From assembly GCA_964035575.1 (NCBI GenBank), contig OZ037882.1, forward strand, positions 124,001 through 188,000: a DNA stretch of 64,000 nt, in the 5' to 3' direction. Source of the stretch: Rhynchopus sp. YZ270_cl-10 (taxonomy: Eukaryota; Euglenozoa; Diplonemea; Diplonemida; Diplonemidae). Of the stretch, positions 1 to 10,329 are shown piece by piece (position 1 is the first letter of the stretch; each line of letters starts with the position of its first letter). The position numbers were made by a program, and so were the translations under genes. The notes beneath the pieces are model-generated. The model was not told the origin of the DNA and made no database searches. It saw only the letters and a program-made list of their open reading frames with translations.

Positions 1-201
1 TCGGAAACCTCTGTGTCAAAAAAAAAATACACAAAACACACACAAAAGTTGACATCTCTTGAGACAGTGTACCTTGGGTGACGTGACCAGTGCATCAGGT
101 GGACCCCAGCCAAAAAAAATAATTGGGGTTTTTTTGGGGTGATGAGGGGAGGCGAGCACACAATGTGGGGGTGGGAGAGAGCCGGGGGGGGGGAAAAAAG
201 G

Positions 202-240
202 AGTAGTTGAAACGTGCTAAAACGCATCGAGCTCATGCAA
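202..240 (+). repeat. LINE 3'-end remnant
   Basis: This short tract matches 8751-8802, which follows a recognisable LINE coding fragment. The shared order of words is TAGTTGAA, ACGTGCTAA, AACGCATC and TCATGC. It is followed by an A-rich run, as expected of a 5'-truncated LINE copy. The match is short, so it could also be another repeat with the same ending. Confidence 0.45.
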
Positions 241-699
241 AACAAAAACCAAAAAAACCAAAAAAAAAAAAAAAAAGAAAGAAAGAAACACACTTGCACT
301 AGAGTAGGAACACCGTTACAAGAGAAGAAGGGAAAGTTGATGAGATGAACCCAAGCCTGCTCAGGCGCCTTAGCAAACTAGATGAAAGCCGCTCTCGTTA
401 CACACACACACACACAGGGGCCATATTCTGAGCAAGAATTACCCCTACTAGTTATCAAACACACACACACACCTTTGAAAAAATAAAAAGGGAATCAGGG
501 GAGCACGAAAGAGGTATCTATGGTACGTCTAAAGGGAAAGAAGAAGCAAATGACCGCTATTCGCATGCATAATGCCCAAAATAGAACAACACACAGCAAA
601 GGAATGACGCAACAGCCCCCTAAAGTCTACTCTAGATCCCTTTTATTATTATTTCCCGCTTCTTCTCTTCTTTGCTTTTGATTTTCGGTCTTTTTTGTT

Positions 700-812
700 G
701 TCTCAACAAACCCCCTAAGGAACCGCTTGGAGAACCTAGGGTCTGTACTCAATGTTGGCAAAAGCTGCTTTTGTACTACGGAAGGTATGTCCTGAACCCT
801 TGAGAGCAACTT
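700..812. repeat. Dispersed repeat, copy 1
   Basis: About 110 bp similar to 10195-10322. Shared blocks include CCCTAAGGA, GGAGAACCTAG, GTCTGTACTCAATGTTGGC and CCTGAACCCTTGAGAGCAAC. On the minus strand the present copy reads as a protein-like stretch (TLSTDPRFSKRFLRGFVE), but the second copy does not keep that frame. It is therefore either a gene-derived or LINE-derived fragment, or noncoding. Confidence 0.7.
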
Positions 813-867
813 TCTTTTTTTGCGTTTTTTTTTTTTTTTTTTTTTTTTTTTTGTGGGAATCTTTAAG

Positions 868-1534
868 CAGGGTATTAGGGTGAAAATCCAAAATTCCGGA
901 AAAAACTGGTTTTTCTGGTTTTCTCTCCTGGGTGGCGAAAACTAGTGTTTCCGGCGAAAACCTCCACCGTTGACGGACACAGTCACCTTTTTCGGGTTTT
1001 TCGGGGGTGGGGTCAGTGTCTTATCCAGGAATCCAGATTTCAAGATTGGGGAGGTCAGCTTGTTTTTTGCTCAAAATATATTTCGGCGCTGCTGACCCAG
1101 GGTAGACATTGGGAACATTGGGACTGTATTTTTTTGCGGAGCAAAAAAAATAATATAAAATGGCGCCGCAGGCGAAAATTTTTGAGGGTACGGTGTAGAA
1201 ATCTAGCTTTTTACATCACAGAGCCACTCAACGAACCCTTTTTTGCGGAGCAAAAAATGAAAAATGGCGCCGCAGGCAAAAAAAAAAATCAAGGAACAGC
1301 CATTTCCCAAAGGCACTCCCGTGGTTCAACCACGGTTCTACCAGGCGGGGAAAAAATGCGGGGAAAAAAATCGAGTCCGCCCTAATCTGGGGACGACATT
1401 TACAGAAAGGCCTGGTGAAAAGTGTCGGTTTTTTTTTCCCCTCCAGATTTCTCTGTTTTTTTTTTTTTTTTGAAAACCAGTTTTTGGAAAAACTGGTTTT
1501 CAAAACCAGTTTTTTTAACCACCCTAATACCCTG
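868..1534. mobile_element. Nonautonomous hAT-like element
   Basis: The ends are perfect 15-bp terminal inverted repeats, CAGGGTATTAGGGTG at the left and its complement at the right. The CAGGG end is a hallmark of the hAT superfamily. An 8-bp direct repeat, GAATCTTT, lies at 857-864 and 535-542 of the following kilobase (1535-1542), the length hAT elements duplicate on insertion. Three extra bases separate the left copy from the element end. No transposase frame is present in 667 bp, so it is nonautonomous. Inside are two copies of a motif with a TTTTTTGC-GGA-GCAAAAAA hairpin followed by AAAATGGCGCCGCAGGC (near 1131-1178 and 1239-1280). Confidence 0.75.
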
Positions 1535-2088
1535 GAATCTTTTGTTTTTTTTTGGGGGTATCGCACAACATAATAGGGGGGAAAAGAGGTAAGTTGAAAG
1601 TGCAAATGCCTCACCGTTCATCGGCGGACGCAAGAACACTGGAAAAAAAAAACTTGAAAGTGCAAACAGAAGAAACTGCCAGAGACTCGGAAGACACAAC
1701 GTTTATTTTTTTTCCCCCTTCTTTTCCTTTATTTTCCCTCCCCAAAAATCGGACCCCTCTCCCCCCCTTTTTTTTTGCCATTTTTTTTTTTTTGCCAAAA
1801 GAACACGTTTACTAAACCATTCCCCGAGTGTTTTTTTGTGTCGACAATCACCGTTTTTTTTCTTTCCTGCTTTCTTTCTTTCTTTCGGAGAGAGATTGGC
1901 GATTAATTTGTATCGCTTTTTTTTCCAGCACACCACCTCACGAACAAGGCTCCACCTCTAAGGAGCTGTAACTGCTCTTTTCTACCCCATTTTTTGTAGT
2001 TTCGACAATCACCCTGTCCGAGGACGGGTTCTGTACACAAAGTCTCCCGAAGGCTAATGAATTTCAAAGGTATTTTTTTTTCCTCCAC
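1535..2088. other. Low-complexity spacer
   Basis: Poly-T, poly-C and CTTT runs separate the hAT-like element from the 3' end of the Trf4-like gene. I see no convincing exon, RNA gene or transposon boundary. Confidence 0.5.
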
Positions 2089-4620
2089 TCAATGAAACTC
2101 CCCAAGCACCTCGCGTAGGTTGCTGGTCAGCTCCGACAGGTCGAGGTCGTCCTCCCGCTTGCCTGCAGGCTTGGTTCTGCCTGCCTGGCCACCTGCACCA
2201 ACGCTGACACCGTTGCCACCCCCTACAACAGCCTGCTGCTGTCTCGCCTCCATGGATTGGTTGTAGTCGTCCACGGACCAGAGCCCCGCACTGCTGTTCG
2301 AGACGTCTGATAGGAGATTGCGTGATGGACTGGCTTCTGCCTGTTGTTGTTGCTGTTGTAATTGCTGTTGCTGTTGCTGCTGTTGTTGTTGTTGCTGTTG
2401 TTGTTGTTGTTGTAATTGTTGCTGTTGCTGTTGTTGCTGCGCTACTGCAGCTGCCGCAGCGAGTAGTGCTTCTTGCTGCTGCTGTTGTTGTTGTTGTAAC
2501 ACCCCCTGTGGCAACCCCCCTGCCGCCAAAGTCGCTGCCAACTCTGCAGCCTTCTGTTGCGTCGCTTCGTCCAGCTGCCTCAGCTGGTCTTGTTGTGTTA
2601 GTTGTGTTGCCGCCTGCTGCTGTTGTTGCTGTTGTTGTTGTTGCTGCTGCTGTAACATCATCTGCTGAAGCATCAGCTGCATGTACGGCATTAACGCATT
2701 CTGCTGCTGTGGCTGTGGCTGCGGTTGTGTCTGCCCTGGTACCGGAACGTATATCACTGGAACGCCACCAACCTGCCCGGGTACCCCTCCCGCCGCTGAC
2801 GCCGATGCAGCAGCAGCCGCCGCAGTCGCCAAGGTCGCAATATCCGGCACCACTGCAGGCGGCGTCGTACCAGGCGGCACGACCGCACGCAGCTTGCTCA
2901 CCTCCACGGTCTTGATGAATTTGTCCCCCTTCACTTTGTACCTATCCCGCGTCTGGTCGTACTCCGTGATCATCGCGAGCGACCAGGTACCATTTGACCT
3001 GAGCGTTTCGACCTGCTGGCCTACTATAAAATGAGCGAGGTTGGCGGCGATGGGGTTTGCTGGGATGGGCTTGTCTGGGAACGACGCTGAGGAGCCTCTG
3101 GGCGACGGCGACGCTGAGGACGACACAGACGAGGCGAGCGACGCCTGCGACGCTATCAAGGACGCAGCAGAGATCCCCGACAGATGCGAGGCACCCGACA
3201 TGGTGGGGTCCGCGAACTTCGCACTACCTCCACCACCACCACCACCACCACCCCCACTCCTCTGCGACGCCTTCGCCTCCGCCCGCTTCCACAACGGCTG
3301 GTGCGACACAATCGTCGACAGCGCCGTATGGCTATCCTTCCTCGGCTCAAACTGCCTCAACGCTATATGACACGACTGCAGATGCGCACGGATCTGCCTC
3401 AACGCAGTACACCCCGACGCTATGTTCGACCCCGTAGGCGACACAACAGACACCATGTCATTTGGGTGCACCTTGTTGATCAACGACCTGTTCTCCGGGC
3501 ATATGCTTTGCTTCGCGTAGTCCACCTCTGACCCATACCGCTCCAAGAACGTTAACAAAATTTCCCCTGGGTTGTTAGGTACAAGACAGGTTCTGCAGAC
3601 GTGGATGACCATTGCTAGGATGCAGGTAGGCGAGAGGCCACCTTTTCGTGTCTTTACGAGATCGATGCAGGCCTGTGCAAGGACGTGGCGGACCACGCTA
3701 GTAACAACCCCGGCCGCAGGGAACTCCTTCAGCCAGCGCACCATGGTGACCAGGATGCGTTCCTCCGAGGAGTCATCCGAGCGGCGGAAGATGATCGTGG
3801 CGCCCACCTTCTTGAGGCCTTCTAGCTCGATCACCGCGTCGCTGGTGGCGTCTGCCTCGGTGCACTGCTTCATCTCCCCTAAGATTTGGAAGGCTTGCAT
3901 CTGAGGGAGGGTTAATAAAGAGTGGTTGGTGTAGAAGGGGGAAGGGGGCATACCTTCTCAGGGGTCAGCTCACCGCAGTTGGAGACGATCACATCGATGC
4001 CGGAGTTGTGGGAGCTGAAGAAGGAAGAGGGTTGTTTTTTTTAGGCTTCTCCGAAGCAAAAAAAATGAGTTGCCTTTATGGTTTTCACACTAATGTCCAC
4101 CTGATTTTTACCCCGCGAATGGGCGGGAATACGCGCCAAAAAAACGCGAGGGTAAAAAATCAGGTTGACATATAACCTCAGCTGGAGGGAAAAAAAACCA
4201 AAAAAAAAAAAAAAAAAAAAACGCATACCTCACTCCCGCAGCAAAGCTCCCCACTAGCGTGCATTTTGCGTTCGGGAAGTACTGCTGGGTGACACGCTGC
4301 ACCGCCTGGAAGAGCTGTTCCCGGAGACGCTGCTCCTGCGGGGTGAGCGCCGTCAGCTCTGCGAAGGCCTCGAGCTCGTCCGACAGCGACAACGACACGG
4401 GGGCACCGTTCGTGTACCACGGCGTCTTCTTGCGCTCAGCCCTCTCCCCCCACGACCCCGACTGCCCAGCCCCCGACCTGCTCTTCGCCTTTCTCCTACT
4501 CCCCTGCCCGCTCTGCGACCCTGCTGACATGTTAGACACATTCGATACATTCGCCCCGCCCTGCACACCACGTACACTCCCTACACTGCCTGCACTCTGC
4601 AGGACATTGCCGCTATTCAT
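2089..4620 (-). CDS. Trf4-type nucleotidyltransferase-like protein, probably noncatalytic, with polyQ tail
   Basis: Three exons join in phase: 4620-4229, 4014-3954 and 3900-2089, giving 754 residues. Both introns start GTATGC and end CAG. Residues about 75-300 follow the noncanonical poly(A) polymerase layout: an N-terminal PWYTNG block, the GS motif (VGSFAAGV, about 123-130), and a PAP-associated region with LERYGSEVDY and an NIASGCTALRQIR block like the family's ND-S-GA-QV segment. The known family uses a D-x-D pair in the SDID motif plus a third Asp. Here the motif is SGID (first Asp is Gly136; Asp138 remains), and the VDIS-type third Asp has no counterpart. Loss of activity is inferred. 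Residues about 440-490 look like a Tudor/Agenet-type SH3 fold (VGQQVETLRSNGTW). Poly-Ala and several polyQ runs fill about 520-675. Active relatives act in nuclear RNA surveillance. An in-frame Met at 4692 is an alternative start; I prefer 4620 because the extra 24 residues are unlike the family. Confidence 0.82.
4093..4171. repeat. Inverted repeat inside intron 1 of the Trf4-like gene
   Basis: Two arms of about 22 nt (4093-4114 and 4148-4171) are complementary apart from one mismatch and one indel. The shared core is CCTGATTTTTACCC. They enclose a 33-nt GC-rich spacer with repeated CGCG. It could be a very small MITE that landed in the intron, or an RNA hairpin that brings the splice sites together. 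Confidence 0.65.
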
Positions 4621-5594
4621 TGTTCTTCTCGCAGCAAAAGAAAAAAGAGAACAAAAAGGGGGAAAACTATGGGAGGTTTCAGAAAAACCCAAAAAAAAAA
4701 GTCCCCCCCCCTAAAAGGACACGATAGAGAGAGGGGGCGGGAGGGGGGGTTAGGTGTGTGTGTGTGTGTTTCTTTTTTGTGCTAGGGTGGTGTTTGGAGG
4801 GGGGTGTTTTTGGTTTGGTTTTGTTGAGAGAGAGAGAGAGAAATAGTTGAGCCCCCATCTATGATTCGTCTCCGAGAAGAGAGACAACGCAACAGGCTGT
4901 GAGAGCGTACTGAGAGGAAGTGGAAAAAAAAAAAAATGTCTCCTCGTTCATAGATTGGCAATAATAGTGAATGGAAAGAGAAGAAGGGGGTCGTTTTTTT
5001 GTTCTAAAAAAAGGGGTGTTGTCTTGAAAGGAAGGTATCTATAATTAGAGAGAAATGGAAATATTTTCTTTTTTCAAATCTAAAAAAAGGGAACGGCTCG
5101 CAACTCTAGTGAACCTCTACACTCTAAAGCAAAAATTTGACTTGAAATACAAAAAAAAAGCTCTCGCGAACAGTGTACTAAGTAGAATGGTAGTCAATTG
5201 GTTTGCAGGGCATCTCTGGCTGACCTACAATATATCAGCCCAGGATGAAAGCATAAAAGTACCCTGCAGCCAACAGAAGAAACGAAGAAGGAAAAAAAAT
5301 CAAAGCAACCCCGCATACAGACCCGTATGTGCGTCAAAAAACCTTGGTTAAATTTTTGAACCCTATTTTGAAAAAACGGTGCAAAACAAAATCTGATCTT
5401 TTGATAAAAATACACAAAACTGGGATATCATTCAGGGAAATTACTGACCACCTTTTCAAAAAAACACTAAAAATGGTGCTTTTCGGAAATCGGCCTACGA
5501 CCTGTCAGCAACCTGTTAATATCGACCCCTCCCGGAGCACCACAAAAAGCCGAAAAACCCCCATTTACCAACCCTTTTTCCCCCTCCCCTCACT
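4621..5594. other. Intergenic region with repeat debris
   Basis: GA and GT microsatellites lie at about 4755-4770 and 4826-4842. Positions about 5125-5180 resemble 58450-58495 (GAAATACAAA...GCTCTCGCGAACAGTGTAC). A 98-codon plus-strand frame at 5055-5351 crosses this repeat and is not supported as a gene. This stretch separates the Trf4-like gene from the 3' end of the metacaspase-like gene, so the Trf4-like promoter should lie just beyond 4620. Confidence 0.5.
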
Positions 5595-8500
5595 TCACGG
5601 ATAGTTCACATGCCTTGTTGGCGAGGCAGGCAACTCTTCACGCACCCACTGCGGCGGATCGCCGTGCTCCCCATCTATGCGCCGCCACTTGACCACACGG
5701 TCGTCACCTAAGGGGAGCGCAGCACCACCACCACCACCACCACCTCCATACCCCACATCACCCACAGGACCACCCATTGCACCACCTGGCGGGTGGTACG
5801 GAGCAAACAATGGGGTCTCCATTTGTGTGGGCAGGTAGCCACCACCCACTCCACCACCACCACGTTGCACCGGGGTGTGCAGAGGTGAGTCTGGGAGCAG
5901 CATGCGAGGGGAGATGGCAGGGTAGCCACCACCTCCACCACCTCCACCTGGAGGGAAGCCTGCTGGGAATCCTGTAATAACGTGTTGTGGGGGGTTGAAT
6001 TGTGGGGCAGCGGCGTACAAAGCGCGTCGTGGTGTGCCATTGTTTGGCTCGCGTTTTGGGACAACGTTGAAGGTGCGGCTGGTCTGCCCCGGTTTGTTTT
6101 GTGGCGCCTCTGTGAGGGTGGGGGCCGTGCGTTCGTCTGTTTTGTGCTGCCATTTGACGCCGACAACAACAGGGAGGTTTGAGTGCTCTGGGGCAGGGAG
6201 ACGGGCCCAGCCTGTGGTACTGAGGGCCTCCTGGAGGAGCTGGTCTTGCGCATGGTGGAGGAGGCGGGAGAGGTTATGCCGTGCTGTCCACTCTGCGCCT
6301 TCGATGCGTGTACGGCGTTCTGCCTCGCGGGCTAGGGTGTCTTCGAGGCCCAGCTGTGCGGTGTGCAGACGGCGTGCTCGTGTGGCCTCTGTCTGCTGGT
6401 CCTGCACACGGTCCTTCCAGTCGTCGAGACGGACGCGGTTGTCCTCGAGAATGGCCTGCTTCTCCTCTTCTGCCTGAGCCATCTCGTGGGCGATGTCTTT
6501 GGTGCGTTGCTTGGCTGCACAGAGGCGGGGGTCTTCTTCGCCGGTGGTCTGTAGTTGTTGGGAGGTGGAGTGGGGTGAAGGGAGGGGGTGGTGGTGGTGC
6601 ATACATTGGGCGCAGCAAGGTGGAAGCGTGCGTTCTTGAAGTCAACGGGTTTGTTGTGCGCAATGCATGGGATGCTGCCTGAGCCTGATGCGGCAAGACC
6701 GTCGCGGAGCTCGAGCATGAGATCACGGTAGGGTAGTGCGTAGTTGCTGTGTGGGGATGGGTGTATTGGGGGAGGGGTTTTGAGGAAACGACGAAATCAT
6801 ACCCCCCTGTCAGGTTGATGAAGAGCTGAGTCAGGTTTTGCGGTGCGCTTGCTGCTGCCCCTGGTGTGTCTGCTATTGCCTTGCCGCTGACCTGTACGAT
6901 GTGGCCGTCGCAGGGCAGGCGACGCCCCTCTACTACACGGAAGGAGCCGTCCTGGTTTGCGATGATCTTGTGAGGCAGCTCTGCGATCTGGCCGTTTGGG
7001 TAGCAGTCGGAGACGATTGTGAGCTTGACCCCTGGGGGCAGGGTGCTGACGATGTCTGTCACAGCGGCGTCGGGTAGTGCACCGTTCGCTTCGAAGTCGC
7101 ATGGCAGTAGATCTGTTGCGTCTGCACTCCTGTCGCGCCGCTGTGCACGCCCGCAGTAGTAGAGGAATAGTGCATTGCCGGCTACGGCACCTTGGACCAG
7201 CCAGCGCACGGCAGTCAGGATGTTCGCGTATGTTGGCTGTGTGTCTGCCACCATGCTGTCGTCGCTGAGTACCAGTTGCTGTCCAAAGAAGCCTCGTTCC
7301 ATGAGGTGTGCCTTCATCTTGTGAACGTTCTGTAGAGAAAAGAGGTAGAGGGAGGGAAGAAGAAACAAAAGAAAGAAAGGTTTATAAGATGAATCTTAAG
7401 CCTGTGCTTAGTCACCTTTATCATATTCGTTATCGCACAGCATCAGCTGCGCTGGCTACAAAAAGAAAGGTTTCATGATGAACGTAAAGCCTCTCGTGCA
7501 GGGACAGAAGGAATCTCATTGGTCCATTCATGCGCGTCTTTAATTAGAAGACGAGGCATTTGGCTACCTTAAGAGAGTAGGCACCGTAGTCTTTACTGTA
7601 AGTACAAATCAACCGCATACCTTATTGTTTTCCGGTATGTCATAGTCCGTGCCGAGATACCCTACCCCAATGAGCACCGACTTGCTTGCCCCTACAATCG
7701 CTTCGGGTGCAACGTTGCGTATCGGGCCTTCCTGCTCCTGCGCCAACGCGAAGGGCATACGTGGTTCGTCACTCCCGAAGTCGCGGGTGATGAACATATC
7801 GCCTCCATCGTCACGCCCAACACCACCACCCGGGTAGTACGGCTCCCCACCCCGAGGCCCCGGCACACCCCCAGGCATTCGGAACGCAGCCCCCCCAGGC
7901 CCCGGGTGTCGAGACCCATCAACCTCCATGGGTATCCCTAGGTGTGGTTTGCGTGCGAAGGGGTCGACCTTGGCGGCTCTGTGGGATTGAGGGTTTTGTT
8001 GTTTTTTTTGGGTGGGGTGGTGGAGAGAGGGAGAGAGGGATAACATACCGTTGGAGCTGTGCCATTTGGCTTGGGTCAAAGCGGCCGACGTCTGCAAGAA
8101 CGTTTCCGCCGTACTGTGGAAGAAGGGGGAAAGTGTGAGAGAGGGAGAGAGAGAAAAGTTAAATTTGCGTGATGGGAGAAAAAAAAAAAGGGGGGGAAAT
8201 GGTTAATTGATGCAGGCACCTCCGACTGACCTACTATGTCTCTGCATGCGAGACCGAGCAAGGATGAAGTCCCTTCTCCTGCCGCTTTCCGGGCGTATCT
8301 CACGGCGACACCCTCAGCAAGGAACCAGATGTTTTCAGAGGATTTTGCGGTGGTAACCCGTTTCCGACTAGGGGTGGCCATCCATGCGGAGGGAACGACT
8401 TGCTCGGCATGTCAGGGGGGGGGGGGGGGGGGCAGAAAAGGGTTGTCATGGACTCCTTTGGCGATCACACCTTTGGCTGCCCCTACTCCAAACACCGCGT

Positions 8501-9887
8501 CGCCCGCCACAACGCCTTGCGGGATTCAGTGTACAAAGCTGCTCAAGGGGCGGGCTTGGACCCTGCTTTTGGAGGAGACCGTGAGAGTGGATTTGGAGTC
8601 GAAGAAGCGGCCAGGCGACTACCTACCTCCCAGTAGGAGTGGCGGAAAATGGACCTCGTTGTTTGGACATCACCCACGTGTGCCCCACTTTGCCTTCCTA
8701 CAGAACAGGGGCCTCGAAGTTTTAATGATTCCGGAATGAATTCACAAAATAGTAGTTGAAAAAAACGTGCTAAAAACGCATCTCAGTCGAGTTCATGCGA
8801 AAGGGTGGATGTTCTAATAAAAATTGAATTGAAGTGAAGATTGTCCTATATGGAAGCTACACAACAAAATTACCAAAAATAGGAAGGAAAAAAAAAAACG
8901 CTACAAATAAACACACACCTGCAGCCCTGTATCGTGCCCTGTAGCATAGTAGTGGTCCAACGCCCTTCTCCTTATCTCCACCCCTTCTACCCCCTCCTCC
9001 AGCAGGGCCTGCGCGGCACGCTCCATTTCCCGCTTCTCCACTGCCCCTATGATGTCTGCAGGGTCACGTTTGTTCACTGCTGCGGGCGGCGTTCTCGGTG
9101 GCGACACATTCACACGCTCGGGAAGCACGCCACTACCCACACCACCACCACCACCACCCCCTCCTCCCTCCCTCGCCAACACGTTGACCAATGCTTTTAA
9201 CACCCCAGGGTCCATCTGGGAGACGTCTTGTTGGGATAAATGCAGATCCGCTTGACGTGGTGTACCTACCCCTCTTGCTAAGGCTCCTAATGCAGGCGAT
9301 GCTGCACGCCGTCCCAAAAAGGGGTCGAGCGACTCCAAAAGCGGGTCTGCTACAGACTCATTCTGCAGCGCAGATAAGGCAACCGGGTCGACCGAATTGG
9401 CAAGCGCTGTTTGGTAACGTTGTAGGTGGGTTACTGCGGGGGGGCCACGGTAGTCAGCGCGGCGTGGATCGTATTGGGGTAGGTCATATGTGTTGGCATG
9501 CGCAAGACGGGCGGAAAGGTCACCTGCCGGAGGAGACCCTGCAGGCTGCAGCGCAACCGGGATAGGTTGCCTTGCGAGAGGCGCTGCAGGGATTGGAGTT
9601 GGTGTGGCATTCGGGTGGTTCGCAAAGCTCTGTTGTGGAAGCGACTCTGCCGTGGTGTCCCCCAACGCACTTCCACTCACACTCCCTGCCCGTACACTCC
9701 CTTTCCGTCTCGGTCGATCCGACCGACCCGGTTCAGACGCACCACGGACAGAGGTCCCAGCAGGCCCCGGTGGATTGGTACTCTGGCTAGCTATCGAGCC
9801 GCGGCGGCCAAGAGAAGGACCACCTGGACCACCAGGGGCGGGGTCGTCCATGCTGTCTTCACGTTGGATGTCCTCTAGGCTGGGCAT
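5595..9887 (-). CDS. Metacaspase-like protein lacking the catalytic His and Cys
   Basis: Six exons join in phase: 9887-8919, 8113-8049, 7978-7621, 7329-6803, 6746-6605 and 6548-5595. The product is 1004 residues. Residues 1-440 are Pro/Gly/Ser-rich and lack a recognised domain. The caspase-like fold spans about 443-687: VLIGVGYLGT, then HKMKAHLMERGFF, PTYANILTAVRWLV, KLTIVSDCYPNGQIAELPH, and a p10-like end with VQVSGKAIADTPGAAAS and NYALPYRDLMLELRDGL. In metacaspases the catalytic His lies in HYSGHG and the Cys in D-S/C-C-HSG. Here the matching positions read YYCGRA (Arg525) and DCYPNG (Tyr574), so peptidase activity is unlikely. Residues 688-1004 are a coiled-coil-like charged stretch, then Gly-rich tracts. 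Its upstream region carries the shared module at 10117-10180. Trypanosomes have noncatalytic metacaspases; whether this one is orthologous cannot be judged here. Confidence 0.82.
8221..8830 (+). mobile_element. LINE (non-LTR retrotransposon) 3' fragment in intron 1 of the metacaspase-like gene
   Basis: Plus-strand frames contain the Cys/His region that follows reverse transcriptase in many non-LTR elements: RLGVAIHAEGTTCSAC, then after a G-run (about 8407-8422) MDSFGDHTFGCP, RVARHNALRDSVYKAAQGAG. The first part is in one frame and the rest in another, so there is a frameshift at the G-run; the frame stops at about 8636. It is followed by an AT-rich 3' tail shared with 202-240 and ending near TTCTAATAAAAATTGAATTGAAG. 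The fragment lies antisense in the 805-nt intron between exons 1 and 2 of the host gene. No RT catalytic core is present, so it is a 5'-truncated dead copy. Confidence 0.8.
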
Positions 9888-10116
9888 CAGTGCATCAGTG
9901 GGGTATGTGTGTGGGGTGTGTGGGGGGGAGGGGTGTGTATTGTGTAGTTGTGCTGGAAGAATGTTGAGTTGAAGGTTGTGAGGTTGGTGGGGTAGAGAGT
10001 AGCTGGTCTACCCCTTTTTGCGCAGTTTTGTGCGTCGATCTGAGGATCTCATTGGCAGGGGAGACCAATTGAAGTACAGAAACGGTAGAGAAATTGTTGG
10101 GGTTTTTTTTTTTTTG

Positions 10117-10180
10117 GAAATGAGGGATGGTCGGTGTGGGGAAATGAGGATTCCATGTTGTGAACAAATAAATGTTTCCT
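10117..10180 (-). promoter_or_regulatory. Shared upstream module, metacaspase-like gene copy
   Basis: Plus-strand text GAAATGAGGGATGGTCGGTG, then GAAATGAGGATTCCATGTTG and AACAAATAAATGTTTCC. The same words occur upstream of secreted-family genes and of the CUB-like gene. Here it lies 230-293 bp upstream of the ATG at 9887. Its function is inferred only from this shared position. Confidence 0.6.
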
Positions 10181-10194
10181 TTTCTTTTTGGTTG

Positions 10195-10322
10195 TTTCGC
10201 CAAATCCCCTAAGGACCCGCTAGGAGAACCTAGAAGCTGGTCTGTACTCAATGTTGGCAAAAGCTTGTTGTACTACACAAGGTACAGACGTCAGTCGTGC
10301 CTGAACCCTTGAGAGCAACTTT
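10195..10322. repeat. Dispersed repeat, copy 2
   Basis: Counterpart of 700-812, with a small insertion near AAGGTACAGACGTCAGTCGTG. It lies directly beyond the shared upstream module of the metacaspase-like gene. Confidence 0.7.
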
Positions 10323-10329
10323 TATTAAG

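Larger units (their letters stand above)
1..867. other. Low-complexity intergenic DNA with repeat remnants
   Basis: No gene is supported here. The stretch is dominated by A, T and CA runs. Positions 202-240 resemble the 3' tail of the LINE fragment at 8751-8802 (shared words TAGTTGAA, ACGTGCTAA, AACGCATC, TCATGC). Positions 700-812 resemble 10195-10322. A 60-codon open frame on the minus strand at 627-809 lies over that second repeat and has no independent support. Confidence 0.6.
9888..10329. other. Upstream region of the metacaspase-like gene
   Basis: This 440-bp stretch holds the shared upstream module (10117-10180) and the second copy of the dispersed repeat (10195-10322). Minus-strand frames between 9895 and 10260 stop just before the chosen ATG at 9887 and look like leader sequence. 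Confidence 0.55.

Noticed and set aside
2318-3437. Plus-strand poly-Cys, poly-Val and His-rich frames over the Trf4-like gene
   Set aside because: Antisense readings of the polyQ and poly-Gly codons.
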